A stretch of 64,000 nt of DNA from Bermanella sp044597725 (GTDB lineage Bacteria; Pseudomonadota; Gammaproteobacteria; Pseudomonadales; Oceanobacteraceae): positions 3,348,001 through 3,412,000 of the forward strand of contig NZ_CP139003.1 in the NCBI RefSeq assembly GCF_044597725.1. Reading direction: 5' to 3'. The position numbers and the translations under genes were made by a program. Position 1 is the stretch's first letter. Each line of letters begins with the position of its first letter. Below are positions 1 through 8,058 of this stretch, one piece after another. Under the pieces are notes generated by a model. It ran no database searches, was not told the origin of the DNA, and worked only from the letters and a program-made list of their open reading frames with translations.

Positions 1-797
1 CCTCGTCGCCCTGCAAATGCTTCCACAGCAACCTCTTGTAATGTGGCGTCTAGGTGTAAAATAAGATTATCGCCCGGTACTGGGTCTTGGCGTTCCAGTA
101 CGTTTAAAATACGCCCTTGTGCGTTGGTCTCAACTTTTTGGAAACCCACTTGGCCATGCAGCTGAGGTTCGTAATAGCGCTCAATACCTATTTTGCCCAC
201 ATGCCGCGTGGCTTTATATTGAACCGAATCGAGCCGTTGCTTATCTCGCTCGTTCATTTGTCCCACGTAACCTAAAACATGGGCAAAATGTTCACCCTTA
301 GGATAATTGCGGATTAACTCGGCTTGCACTTGAATACCCGGCAAGAAGTGACTGTTCACCATTAACTTGGCAATTTCTTCTTCCGTTAATTGGTATTTTA
401 TTGGCACAGCCTCATAGGGCCGACGCCATTGGAATATACGCTTATTAAAACTTTCTTTTTCGCGTTCGGTTAACCCCACTAATTTATCAATCAGCTCGAG
501 GCTATATTGCATATTAATAACCCGTTCGGGCACAACCGTTAAGCTATGGGTGGGAATATTTTCGGCAAGAAGTTCGCCATTGCGATCAAAAATGAGCCCT
601 CGAATGGGGGCAACGGGCTCGACCTGCACGCGGTTTTTTTCAGATTTACCGGCGTATAGTTCGTACTCACTTACCTGCAAAAAAACCATGCGTGACGCAA
701 GACCAATGAGCATGATGATTATCACCACGGCCATTAAGAATGCACGATTTGCAAATATTTGTTTTTCTAGCTTGGCGTCTTTTAACGAAAAACTCAT
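1..797 (-). CDS. mrdA: Penicillin-binding protein 2 (MrdA/PbpA), partial: N-terminal part only
   Basis: This is the first 265 codons of the elongation-specific peptidoglycan transpeptidase PBP2; the rest lies beyond the left window edge. The start is the ATG whose complement is at 795-797. The protein has a short cytoplasmic N-terminus, one hydrophobic membrane anchor at about residues 13-38, then the pedestal/dimerisation region with the typical PIRGLIFDRNG motif around residue 60. The visible end reaches the conserved segment with YYEPQLHG and the sequence NLILHLDATLQ. The catalytic SxxK domain is not in the window. PBP2 builds lateral wall with RodA in the Rod complex. It lies upstream of rlmH in reverse orientation order (rlmH, then PBP2), the usual gammaproteobacterial gene order, so co-transcription with rlmH-rsfS-nadD is likely. 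Confidence 0.93.
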   Translation of the reverse strand, partial: MSFSLKDAKLEKQIFANRAFLMAVVIIIMLIGLASRMVFLQVSEYELYAGKSEKNRVQVEPVAPIRGLIFDRNGELLAENIPTHSLTVVPERVINMQYSLELIDKLVGLTEREKESFNKRIFQWRRPYEAVPIKYQLTEEEIAKLMVNSHFLPGIQVQAELIRNYPKGEHFAHVLGYVGQMNERDKQRLDSVQYKATRHVGKIGIERYYEPQLHGQVGFQKVETNAQGRILNVLERQDPVPGDNLILHLDATLQEVAVEAFAGRR

Positions 798-877
798 TGA
801 TGAGCCGATTGCTTATATAAAAGTCTCAGTATATGAGTTTTTTCATTAAAAAACAGGGTATTAGACACTTATCACAA

Positions 878-1345
878 CTATTTGTGATAAGGGTGATTAT
901 TTAATACTGTCCAAGCACGGTAAAGCTGCTCGGCCAACAAAATCCTCACCAACGGATGTGGCAAGGTAAGCGCAGATAAAGACCATTTTTGTCTAGCCTG
1001 GGCAATACAATCAGGGCTTAAGCCATCTGGGCCACCTACAATTAAATCGATATCTTGCCCCAGCATTCGCCAATTAGCCAATTGCTCGGCCAACTGCTCG
1101 GTACTCCAAGCTTTCCCCGTTACCTCTAACGCAACGCAGTGATTTTTGGGGTTCATGGCAGCCAGCATGCTTTGGCCTTCTTTTTCCATGGCCTTTTCGA
1201 TGCTTTGACTTTTCCCCCGAGGGCCTAAAGGCAATTCGACTAACTCAAGTTTGCAATCATTGGGCAATCGCTTAGCGTATTCTTGATACCCTTGCTGTAC
1301 CCACGCGGGCATTTTACCGCCTACGGCCAATAGTCGTATTTTCAC
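878..1345 (-). CDS. rlmH: 23S rRNA (pseudouridine1915-N3)-methyltransferase RlmH
   Basis: RlmH is a SPOUT-class methyltransferase that uses S-adenosylmethionine to methylate pseudouridine 1915 in helix 69 of 23S rRNA on assembled 70S ribosomes. The 155-residue product has the family length. Its GGPDG knot motif is at about residues 104-108 and the C-terminal NHPYH motif ends the protein. I chose the GTG start at 1345 because it begins with the conserved VKIRLLAVGGKMP segment and sits one base after the rsfS stop. A longer reading to 1408 would add residues encoded inside rsfS and has no homology. The tight spacing implies translational coupling with rsfS. Confidence 0.95.
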   Translation of the reverse strand: MKIRLLAVGGKMPAWVQQGYQEYAKRLPNDCKLELVELPLGPRGKSQSIEKAMEKEGQSMLAAMNPKNHCVALEVTGKAWSTEQLAEQLANWRMLGQDIDLIVGGPDGLSPDCIAQARQKWSLSALTLPHPLVRILLAEQLYRAWTVLNNHPYHK

Positions 1346-1346
1346 C

Positions 1347-1718
1347 CTAGTGAGCCTGGTGTGTGGTTTCTGGCTCACCCCAAAGGCGTTCAAGATCGTA
1401 ATATTCACGTGCTTGAGGTGTCATCACGTGAACCACAACGTCACCTAGGTCGATTAATACCCAGTCGCTGTTACCGCGGCCTTCTGAGCCAATGGCGTTA
1501 ATGCCTTTTTCTTTTATTTTATCGGCCACGTGATCGGCTACTGCTTGTACGTGACGGCTAGAAGTGCCGTTTGCGATAATCATGCTATCGGTGACGCTGG
1601 TGCGCCCTTGAACATCAAGCACAGTAATGTTTTGTGCTTTGATGTCGTCTAATAAATCTATTACAAGTTTGTTCAATGCTTCTGCATCCATTGGGTTAGG
1701 TTTCTCGGTAAAGGCCAT
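1347..1718 (-). CDS. rsfS: Ribosome silencing factor RsfS
   Basis: RsfS (YbeB/Iojap family) binds ribosomal protein L14 on the 50S subunit and blocks joining with 30S, which lowers translation in stationary phase or starvation. The 123-residue product carries the family core: LDVQGRTSVTD, the TGTSSRH-like segment (here NGTSSRH), a DWVLIDLGDVVVHVM strand-helix unit and a C-terminal YYDLERLWG. E. coli RsfS is about 105 residues, so the real start may be the internal ATG nine codons in; the upstream ATG at 1718 is kept. It overlaps the nadD 3' end by 23 bases and is followed after one base by rlmH, so nadD-rsfS-rlmH look co-translated. Confidence 0.93.
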   Translation of the reverse strand: MAFTEKPNPMDAEALNKLVIDLLDDIKAQNITVLDVQGRTSVTDSMIIANGTSSRHVQAVADHVADKIKEKGINAIGSEGRGNSDWVLIDLGDVVVHVMTPQAREYYDLERLWGEPETTHQAH

Positions 1719-2325
1719 GTGTGTCTATATAGTGTAAAACAGATGATGGCACATGGTCAGCCACCATTTGATTATTTTTTAATCTTTTTCGTATTTCTGA
1801 AGAGGATATATCCAATTGCGTTAACTGGCAGATATAAACATGGCCACAGGGCTGTTGTTTAAACTGTTCGATATCATCCATTTGCTTAGCAGGCCAAGAG
1901 CGAATATCAGGCACATCATCTGTGGGGCGCTTCAGAATAATAACATTGGCAAGCTCAAACAATCTGGTCCAATTTTTCCAATGCACCACCCCTGCCGCGG
2001 TATCAGTTCCCATAATCCAGCAAATATGGCTCTGCTCGCCTAACTCTTCACGCAGTTCAGCTAAAGTATCGATAGTATAAGTCGCACCCTTGCGGTGGGT
2101 CTCGCGATCATCTACTTGCAATGCCGGATACTGCTGAATAGCCAGTTCAAGCATGGCAAGACGCTGCCTTGCGGGGGTTTGCGCGCCGCCTTTGTGATAG
2201 GCATCACCACACGGCACTAAATACACATGAGGGTAACCCATATGCTGAGCTAACTCTTGTGCACTTTGCAGGTGCCCGCTATGAACCGGGTCGAACGTTC
2301 CACCTAACGCTGCATAGGATTCCAT
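1696..2325 (-). CDS. nadD: Nicotinate-nucleotide adenylyltransferase NadD
   Basis: NadD transfers AMP from ATP to nicotinate mononucleotide to give deamido-NAD in NAD synthesis. The protein begins with the nucleotidyltransferase signature GGTFDPVHSGH (H15 and H18 of the HxGH-type motif), and near the C-terminus has the ISSSEIRKRL motif that contacts ATP phosphates. Length is 209 residues, typical of the family. The ATG at 2325 is chosen because known NadD proteins begin just before GGTFDP. A GTG at 2352 would add nine residues and overlap the end of proA; it cannot be excluded. The 3' end overlaps rsfS. Confidence 0.93.
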   Translation of the reverse strand: MESYAALGGTFDPVHSGHLQSAQELAQHMGYPHVYLVPCGDAYHKGGAQTPARQRLAMLELAIQQYPALQVDDRETHRKGATYTIDTLAELREELGEQSHICWIMGTDTAAGVVHWKNWTRLFELANVIILKRPTDDVPDIRSWPAKQMDDIEQFKQQPCGHVYICQLTQLDISSSEIRKRLKNNQMVADHVPSSVLHYIDTHGLYRET

Positions 2326-2329
2326 GAGT

Positions 2330-3586
2330 TTATTGACGAATATGTCCGTCACCCAATACCACCCATTTTTGGGATGTTAGCCCTTCTAACCCCACAGGGC
2401 CTCGGGCATGTATTTTATCGGTACTAATGCCAATTTCGGCACCCAAACCATATTCAAAGCCATCGGCAAAGCGGGTTGATGCATTCACCATCACCGAGGC
2501 AGAATCCACTTGGCGCAGAAAATCACGGGCTTTACTGTAGTTTTCGGTGATAATGCTATCGGTGTGGTGCGAGCCATAATGATTAATGTGCTCAATGGCG
2601 TCTTCCATTGAGGCAACGATTTTAATCGACAAAATTGGCGCTAGATATTCTGTTGACCAATCTTCCTCTGTAGCGGCGTTTATACCACCTATAATAGCTT
2701 GGGTTTGCTCACAACCACGTAATTCAACACCAATTTCTTGATATGCCGTTTTAAGCTGTGGCAATACTTTTTCTGCAACCTGTTCATTCACCAATAAGCT
2801 TTCCATGGTATTGCAGGTACCATAGCGATGAGTCTTGGCATTTATAGCCACATTAATGGCTTTGCTAATATCCGCTTGGCTATCAATATAAACATGGCAA
2901 ATGCCATCAAGGTGTTTAATTACCGTGACCTTGGCATCATTACTGATGCGCTCAATTAGGCTCTTACCACCCCTTGGCACCACCACATCAACATAATCTT
3001 TCATGGTAATCAGTTCACCCACGGCAGCGCGGTCGGTAGTATCTACTACCTGTATGAGATTATCGGGTAAGCCCGCCTGCGCTAAACCTTGCTGAATACA
3101 TTGCGCTAAGGCTAAATTAGATTCAATGGCTTCACTGCCACCACGTAAAATAGCCGCATTGCCCGATTTTAAGCATAGGCTTGCGGCTTCGATGGTGACA
3201 TTAGGGCGAGATTCATAAATGATACCAATAACCCCAAGCGGTGCTCGCATTTTACCCACTTGAATACCGCTAGGACGATAGTCTAGATCGGTAATCCCTC
3301 CCACTGGGTCAGGTAGCGCTGCTACTTGTTTTAAACCTTCGATCATTGCGTCTATACGCTCAGGGGTCAGCTCTAAACGGTCAAGTAATGCGGCATCAAG
3401 GCCATTTGAGCGGCCTTTTTCCATATCTTTTTGGTTGGCCGCCGCTAAAGCATCGCGCTGCTCGCCAAGTAAACGCGCTATGGTTAACAAAGCAGTGTTT
3501 TTAATGCCTGTATTAGCCTTGGCAATGTGAGCCGAAGCCTGCTTGGCGGCTTGTCCCACTTTCTGCATATATGCAATAACGTCCAT
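2330..3586 (-). CDS. proA: Gamma-glutamyl phosphate reductase ProA
   Basis: ProA reduces gamma-glutamyl phosphate with NADPH to glutamate 5-semialdehyde, the second step of proline synthesis. The 418-residue protein matches the usual length of about 417. It has the aldehyde-dehydrogenase fold with catalytic Cys258 in the motif RYGTCNTMESLL, and the SGNAAILRGG segment around residue 145. No proB is next to it here; the downstream partner is nadD. The stop lies only a few bases from the nadD start, so proA probably heads the proA-nadD-rsfS-rlmH-mrdA transcript. Confidence 0.96.
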   Translation of the reverse strand: MDVIAYMQKVGQAAKQASAHIAKANTGIKNTALLTIARLLGEQRDALAAANQKDMEKGRSNGLDAALLDRLELTPERIDAMIEGLKQVAALPDPVGGITDLDYRPSGIQVGKMRAPLGVIGIIYESRPNVTIEAASLCLKSGNAAILRGGSEAIESNLALAQCIQQGLAQAGLPDNLIQVVDTTDRAAVGELITMKDYVDVVVPRGGKSLIERISNDAKVTVIKHLDGICHVYIDSQADISKAINVAINAKTHRYGTCNTMESLLVNEQVAEKVLPQLKTAYQEIGVELRGCEQTQAIIGGINAATEEDWSTEYLAPILSIKIVASMEDAIEHINHYGSHHTDSIITENYSKARDFLRQVDSASVMVNASTRFADGFEYGLGAEIGISTDKIHARGPVGLEGLTSQKWVVLGDGHIRQ

Positions 3587-3667
3587 CTAAATACCTTTTT
3601 TGTGCAAAACCTTGAGAAATAGCGCTTAGCGGTCTTGCCTTAAAATATGAATTACGTAAAAGTCGAT

Positions 3668-3696
3668 ATTATACCCGACCCATTAACCAGACCCAA
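3668..3696 (-). promoter_or_regulatory. Putative sigma-70 promoter of proA
   Basis: Read on the minus strand, a perfect TATAAT box (complement at 3668-3673) follows a weak TTGGGT -35 (3691-3696) at 17 bases spacing. It lies about 80 bases upstream of the proA start in the divergent gap shared with the GGDEF-like gene. The -10 is convincing and the -35 is poor. Confidence 0.4.
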
Positions 3697-3704
3697 GGCA
3701 AGAC

Positions 3705-4619
3705 ATGCAAAGTACACAAATGGTGAAACAAACCAAAATCCTATTTTGTGCCTTAGCCGGTGTGCTTTTGCTTGGCAGCGGGTATTTAGAGTGGGTCAGT
3801 GGTCATATGTACTTAGCCGTAGGCACACTCATCTTAAGTGCAATTATACTGTTGAATGGCGCCCTCACTGCGTGGGCCCGTCAAGCTCGGTTCATTCCTT
3901 ATACCGAATGGCTCTTTATTGGATTATTAGTCTTGTTTTCCATTGTCGCCGCACGGCTGGAAGACAACGGACAATTTCACTGGCTGTTTTTTATCCCTAT
4001 TGCAGCCTTCTTTCTGCTGTCATTACGACACGCTATTATCTTCACCCTTTGCCTCATTCCTTTGGTTTTCTTCTTAGTACTACGCTATGCCCCTATTTTA
4101 TTGCAAGCTCAGATCCTTTATAGCATTGCCGCTATTTGGACTGTTTCATTATTTTTAGCCATGGTAAAAGCGCGCACCCATGATTTATTGGCGCCTCTTA
4201 TTTCAACAGATGATGAAACCCAAGCCCAATTGGGCTCTCGTTTGTTTGCTGACTTACAAAAAGAAATTGTAAGAGCCGAACGTGAAGGTACAGGCCTTCT
4301 ACTAATGATAATGGACTTAGATCTTGCCCTTAAAAATGAAAGTAATGATAAAAAACATAGTTATTACATTTCTTGTTCAAAATCCATCGCCATTCATTTA
4401 AGAGAATTTGATTTACACTACCGCCTAGATAAATATCGCTTTGCTATTGTCTTACCTCATATTACCACCCAAGAGGCACTGCTTATTGCGAAAGAAATGG
4501 TTGATGATATGCCAGAACACTTACGTAAAAACATAATGGTTGGTTATGCCAGTTTAAACGTAGGTGACCACGCGCAATCGCTAATACAGCAAGCTCAACA
4601 GGAGTTAAGCCATGTCTAG
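3705..4619 (+). CDS. Membrane protein with degenerate GGDEF domain (first of a tandem pair)
   Basis: The 304-residue protein has an N-terminal block of about five hydrophobic segments (residues ~8-155) followed by a cytoplasmic domain that fits the GGDEF fold. The fold is seen in the conserved MDLDLALKNES strand-turn and the segment where GGDEF should sit, HYRLDKYRFAIVLP. There GGDEF is replaced by DKYRF, so diguanylate cyclase activity is unlikely. The start at 3705 has AAGG six bases upstream. It overlaps the next gene by 8 bases, and that gene has the same architecture, so the two are probably co-translated and may form a heteromeric sensor. Function is unknown; a regulatory or c-di-GMP/GTP-binding role is inference. 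Confidence 0.7.
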   Translation: MQSTQMVKQTKILFCALAGVLLLGSGYLEWVSGHMYLAVGTLILSAIILLNGALTAWARQARFIPYTEWLFIGLLVLFSIVAARLEDNGQFHWLFFIPIAAFFLLSLRHAIIFTLCLIPLVFFLVLRYAPILLQAQILYSIAAIWTVSLFLAMVKARTHDLLAPLISTDDETQAQLGSRLFADLQKEIVRAEREGTGLLLMIMDLDLALKNESNDKKHSYYISCSKSIAIHLREFDLHYRLDKYRFAIVLPHITTQEALLIAKEMVDDMPEHLRKNIMVGYASLNVGDHAQSLIQQAQQELSHV

Positions 4620-5592
4620 CATGAGTATCAGTATGGCTAAGGGACCAGCGCTTACATTACTTTATGGTTTGCTTACTGTTGCCAATCTAGTATTAAGCGT
4701 TAGTCATTATTTAATGGGTTACTACGATATTGTATTAATTCACTTAACCTCTGTTGCAGTGTATGGCTTAACCGCCCTCTTTATGTATTTAAGTACCACG
4801 AACAATCTAACCCATATTATCAACATGCTTTCATTAACCTGCATTGCTGTTATTTTGCAGTACCAACTTTATTATCAACCAGAACTTACTGTTTATTGGC
4901 TTTATAGTTTTCCTATTATTAGTTATTTTGTTTTGCCCATGCTAAATGCCGCCATATTAAATACTGCGGTTCTTGTTAGCAGCTTAATACAACTCTGGCC
5001 CATATTTGAATTAGAAACATGCATCGGAATCGCTCTGATATATGTTTTAATTGGCATGTGTTCATTATGTTATGCCTATTTAAATACACTCAGACAAAAA
5101 CACCTTTTAACCCTCGCGGTCACTGATTATTTGTCAGGCGCTCATAATATTCGGCATTTGCAGCACCAACTCGTAAAAGAAATTGCGCGCTCATATGTAA
5201 CCCATCGCACACTTTCACTGCTAGCACTCACCATTGATGACTACCAGCAAATTGTGGATATCCATGGTCGCCATCAAGGTTCTAAATTACTTAAACAATT
5301 TAAAGCAATTTTAACACAGCTTTTAAGGGCAGGAGATGATATATTTCATGATGGCAAAGGCACTTTTTATTTACTCTTACCTAACTGCCCAAGTGAAGGG
5401 GTTATTGTTTTAAAAGAACGCCTTAGCCATACTTTGAAAGGTAGACAATGGGGCGAAATAGGCGAATTACAATTGAATACAGGTATTGCAACACTAAAAG
5501 ACAACGAGACCGCAGAGCAATTTTTAGCGCGTACATCCCAACAAATTCAGCAGCAACAGCAAACCACTTTGCGTTTACTTGCGTTTAAATAA
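4612..5592 (+). CDS. Membrane protein with degenerate GGDEF domain (second of a tandem pair)
   Basis: The 326-residue protein has about six hydrophobic segments in residues ~10-165, then a GGDEF-like domain. This keeps the N-terminal TDYLSGAHNIR motif (compare TDxLTGLxNRR) and the LTIDDYQQIVDIHGRHQGS motif (compare the metal-binding DxDxFKxxND...GH..GD). The active-site loop reads GKGTF instead of GGDEF, so catalysis is not expected. An AGGAG Shine-Dalgarno seven bases before the ATG at 4612 supports this start inside the end of the preceding gene. It is followed two bases later by the dedA-type gene. Its degeneration differs from that of its neighbour, which suggests the pair diverged long ago. 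Confidence 0.7.
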   Translation: MSSMSISMAKGPALTLLYGLLTVANLVLSVSHYLMGYYDIVLIHLTSVAVYGLTALFMYLSTTNNLTHIINMLSLTCIAVILQYQLYYQPELTVYWLYSFPIISYFVLPMLNAAILNTAVLVSSLIQLWPIFELETCIGIALIYVLIGMCSLCYAYLNTLRQKHLLTLAVTDYLSGAHNIRHLQHQLVKEIARSYVTHRTLSLLALTIDDYQQIVDIHGRHQGSKLLKQFKAILTQLLRAGDDIFHDGKGTFYLLLPNCPSEGVIVLKERLSHTLKGRQWGEIGELQLNTGIATLKDNETAEQFLARTSQQIQQQQQTTLRLLAFK

Positions 5593-5594
5593 AC

Positions 5595-6200
5595 ATGGTC
5601 GAAACTCTTACTCTCTTTGTCGAAAATAACATCCAATATCTTATTTGGATCATTGCCTTTGTCGCTATGGTGGAATCACTTGCTGTGGTCGGCATAATCG
5701 TACCCGGTATTGGCTTGCTCGCAAGCTTAAGCATCTTGGCAGGTCATGCGCAGGTTAATGTTTATGCCATGTTAGGACTGGCCGTTATCGGTGCCATTTT
5801 AGGTGACGGGATCAGCTTTATTATTGGTCGAGTATTTCGCAACAGGTTGCATTTTATGTGGCCCTTTACTAAATACCCTCACTGGATAGATAACGGTGAA
5901 GCGTTTTTTAATAAGCATGGCGGTAAAAGTATTTTTATCGGGCGCTTTATTGGACCCGTCCGACCGTTTATTCCAATGGTTGCCGGTATGCTGAATATGG
6001 ATACCAATCGTTTCCTTCTACTCAATGTATCATCTGCTTTATGCTGGGCCCCGGTTTATTTATTGCCTGGGTATTTATTTGGGAAATGGATACCGCTTTC
6101 CAGTTTATTTTCATGGGAAGCTGTTGCCATACTCACCGTTGCCAGCCTCATCGCCATTGCCGTTACTTGGCAAATACGCCACAAACGCACTCAGTCGTAG
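5595..6200 (+). CDS. DedA family membrane protein
   Basis: DedA/VTT proteins are inner-membrane proteins needed for envelope homeostasis; members have been linked to undecaprenyl-phosphate or phospholipid translocation and proton motive force. This 201-residue protein has the family features: an early VVGIIVPGIGLLA re-entrant segment, a GDGISFIIGR motif, and the signature GRFIGPVRPFIPMVAGML with its conserved Arg and Pro residues near residue 115, then two C-terminal hydrophobic helices. It follows the GGDEF-like pair by two bases and is likely in the same transcript. Its stop codon TAG lies inside the first unit of the adjoining repeat array, so the array begins exactly at the gene end. Confidence 0.9.
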   Translation: MVETLTLFVENNIQYLIWIIAFVAMVESLAVVGIIVPGIGLLASLSILAGHAQVNVYAMLGLAVIGAILGDGISFIIGRVFRNRLHFMWPFTKYPHWIDNGEAFFNKHGGKSIFIGRFIGPVRPFIPMVAGMLNMDTNRFLLLNVSSALCWAPVYLLPGYLFGKWIPLSSLFSWEAVAILTVASLIAIAVTWQIRHKRTQS

Positions 6201-6360
6201 TGCGGCCGGAGCCCCAGCGACCCCCGCAATGGGGTTTTCAAAGCTGCTTATGCTTTTCGTAGTGCGGCCGGAGCCCCAGCGACCCCCGCAATGGGGTATT
6301 CGACTACCGCTTACGTTTTTAGTAGTGCGGCCGGAGCTCAAGCGACCCCCGCAATGGGGT
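6196..6360. repeat. Three ~62-bp tandem direct repeats (A units)
   Basis: Three copies of a GC-rich unit begin with GTAGTGCGGCCGGAG at 6197, 6259 and 6322 (periods 62 and 63) and continue through GCGACCCCCGCAATGGGG. Copies one and two are almost identical over their first ~40 bases; copy three differs at a few positions (GAGCTCAAG instead of GAGCCCCAG). The same unit occurs in inverted orientation at 6519-6564 and 6751-6794. The dedA stop codon is inside the first copy. Short open frames here are by-products of the repeat. Confidence 0.9.
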
Positions 6361-6564
6361 GGTCGATACCGCTTACGCTTTCCGAGAAACATTCATAAAG
6401 CGAGCGGCGTCATGAGCCAGGGATGGCGAATGCGAGCTTACATGGATGTACTGGCAGCGTCCGCGAGACTATGGATGATTCTCGGAAAGCGTGGCGGGCT
6501 TAAAAAACGCAGCAAATTTCGAATACCCCATTGCGGGGGTCGCCTACGGCTCCGACCGCACTAC
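6322..6564. repeat. Nested inverted-repeat element (A ... A')
   Basis: The third A unit (6322-~6366) and the inverted unit A' (6519-6564) are ~44-bp imperfect inverted repeats. Inside them lies a second, perfect 13-bp inverted pair: CGCTTTCCGAGAA at 6376-6388 and TTCTCGGAAAGCG at 6479-6491. The ~90-bp core between them contains AAGCGAGCGGCGTCATGAG and ATGGATGTACTGGCAGCGTC. The whole could fold into a long cruciform or hairpin, like a MITE-type or BIME-type intergenic element. No coding capacity is credible. Confidence 0.75.
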
Positions 6565-6975
6565 TTAAGGAATCAAATACGATAAGACTTCGGTAACCAA
6601 AAACTTACGATTTTCGAGGATTATTCATAAAGCGAGCGGCGTCATGAGCCACGGATGGCGAGTGCGAGCTTACATGGATGTACTGGCAGCGTCCGCGAGA
6701 CTATGGATGATTCTCGGAAAGCGTGGCGGGCTTAAAAAACGCAGCAAATTTCGAATACCCCATTGCGGGGGTCGCTGGAGCTCCGACCGCACTACTTAAG
6801 GAATCAATACGATTAATCTTTGCTGAATTAAAAACTTACGATTTTCGAGGATTATTCATAAAGCGAGCGGCGTCATGAGCCACGGATGGCGAATGCGAGC
6901 TTACATGGATGTACTGGCAGCGTCCGTGAGACTATGGATGCTTCTCGGAAAGCATGGCTCCGGCCACACTACGAT
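6391..6975. repeat. ~231-bp tandem repeat, two full units and one partial
   Basis: Units start at ATTCATAAAGCGAGC at 6391, 6623 and 6854 (periods 232 and 231). The first two are full and nearly identical, each ending with an inverted A' unit (6519-6564 and 6751-6794) plus CTTAAGGAATCAA. The third stops after about 120 bp with a decayed A' remnant at ~6955-6972, then unique DNA begins before the lipoprotein gene. The repeat block fills the 845-bp gap between dedA and the hydrolase. An open frame running from 6875 into the hydrolase translates repeat DNA and is not the real gene start. Confidence 0.9.
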
Positions 6976-7045
6976 TGGGGCCCTCTTGTGTTTGCGGGGG
7001 TTTATCTCTACTCTTGGGTTTTGTTTATTTTTGGCCCTTATTACT

Positions 7046-8029
7046 ATGAAAACAATAATAAAAACACTGCTTTTCTCATCGTTTATCGGCTTATCTGCAT
7101 GTGCAAGTATCGAAAATACGTTATTCGATTTTGCCATTGGGGTTGAACGCTCGTTTGCTGGCTTTGAAGAAAAATCCATCGAACTAGAAGAGCACAAGTG
7201 GGTGTACCTTGAGGCCAATGCTAACCAAGGCAAACAAACGGTTCTATTACTCCATGGCTTTGCCACAGAAAAAGACAATTGGACTCGCATGGCAAAAAGC
7301 CTTGATGATTATCATGTGGTTGCACCCGATTTACCCGGCCATGGTGAATCCTCATTTAATAAAAACTTATTTTATGGATTTGATGTACAAAGCCTTCGTT
7401 TAGCCCGCTTTGTTGATGATTTAGGTCTAGAAGATTTTCATATTGTGGGCAATAGCATGGGCGGTGGTATTGCTGCTCTGTATGCTTATCGTAACAAACA
7501 TAAAGTTAAAACCATCACCTTAATTGACGCTGTGGGTTTTTACGGCAGTGAACCTAGCGACCTCGAAACTATTTTAGCTAATGGTGGTGACAACCCACTT
7601 ATTGTTGAATCATTGGATGATTTTGATCGTCTAATCGAATATGCCATGCACAAGCCGCCGTTTATGCCTTGGCCTGCCAAACCCGTGCTCACTCGCAAAG
7701 CCATCGAACGACAAGCAGCCAATGAACATATTTTTGAGCATATCCATAAAGAAGCTGAGGCCGCTCGCTATGCCGGTGGTTTTAAACATGTATTTGAACA
7801 ACTGACCATGCCCGGCCTGGTAGTTTGGGGGGATCAGGATAGAGTTTTAGATGTATCGAGTGTTGAGCAATTCTATCTAAATATGCCTAATGTCGAGGTT
7901 AATGTTTTTCCACAAATTGGGCATGCGCCTATGCTGGAAGTACCATCACTTACCGCCAAGGTGCTCATTGACTTTTGGCAGCGTAAGCAAGAGCAAGATG
8001 ACCAAACAGCTAATATGACGATACAATAG
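7046..8029 (+). CDS. Alpha/beta-hydrolase lipoprotein (lipase/esterase-like)
   Basis: The 327-residue protein begins with a lipoprotein signal whose lipobox is LSAC at about residues 16-19, so it should be acylated and membrane-attached. The alpha/beta-hydrolase fold is shown by the HGFATEKDNW oxyanion motif, the nucleophile elbow GNSMGGG, the acid in WGDQDRVLD and the catalytic His in IGHAPMLEVP. The substrate is unknown; it resembles lipase or esterase members that attack acyl esters. The ATG at 7046 is chosen because it starts the signal peptide. The longer open frame to 6875 translates repeat DNA. tadA follows 29 bases after the stop. Confidence 0.85.
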   Translation: MKTIIKTLLFSSFIGLSACASIENTLFDFAIGVERSFAGFEEKSIELEEHKWVYLEANANQGKQTVLLLHGFATEKDNWTRMAKSLDDYHVVAPDLPGHGESSFNKNLFYGFDVQSLRLARFVDDLGLEDFHIVGNSMGGGIAALYAYRNKHKVKTITLIDAVGFYGSEPSDLETILANGGDNPLIVESLDDFDRLIEYAMHKPPFMPWPAKPVLTRKAIERQAANEHIFEHIHKEAEAARYAGGFKHVFEQLTMPGLVVWGDQDRVLDVSSVEQFYLNMPNVEVNVFPQIGHAPMLEVPSLTAKVLIDFWQRKQEQDDQTANMTIQ

Positions 8030-8058
8030 CGCAATTAAGTTTTATATAGGGCACGCTC

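Noticed and set aside
119..301. Plus-strand 60-codon open frame
   Set aside because: It lies inside the minus-strand PBP2 gene and its translation has no recognisable features.
3647..4123. 158-codon open frame
   Set aside because: It overlaps the first GGDEF-like gene in another frame; the other frame has a signal-like N-terminus, a ribosome-binding site and domain motifs.
6025..6585. Long open frame across dedA end and the repeats
   Set aside because: It translates repeat DNA and uses a frame not supported by dedA; the repeated peptide is a by-product of tandem units.
6196..6975. CRISPR array
   Set aside because: Units are long (62 and 231 bp), of unequal type and without unique spacers; no cas gene is present.
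6196..6975. Integron attC array
   Set aside because: No integrase or gene cassettes lie between units, and the inverted pairs do not have the attC core sites.
6875..7045. 57-codon N-terminal extension of the hydrolase
   Set aside because: It encodes repeat DNA upstream of the lipoprotein signal; the signal peptide and lipobox place the start at 7046.
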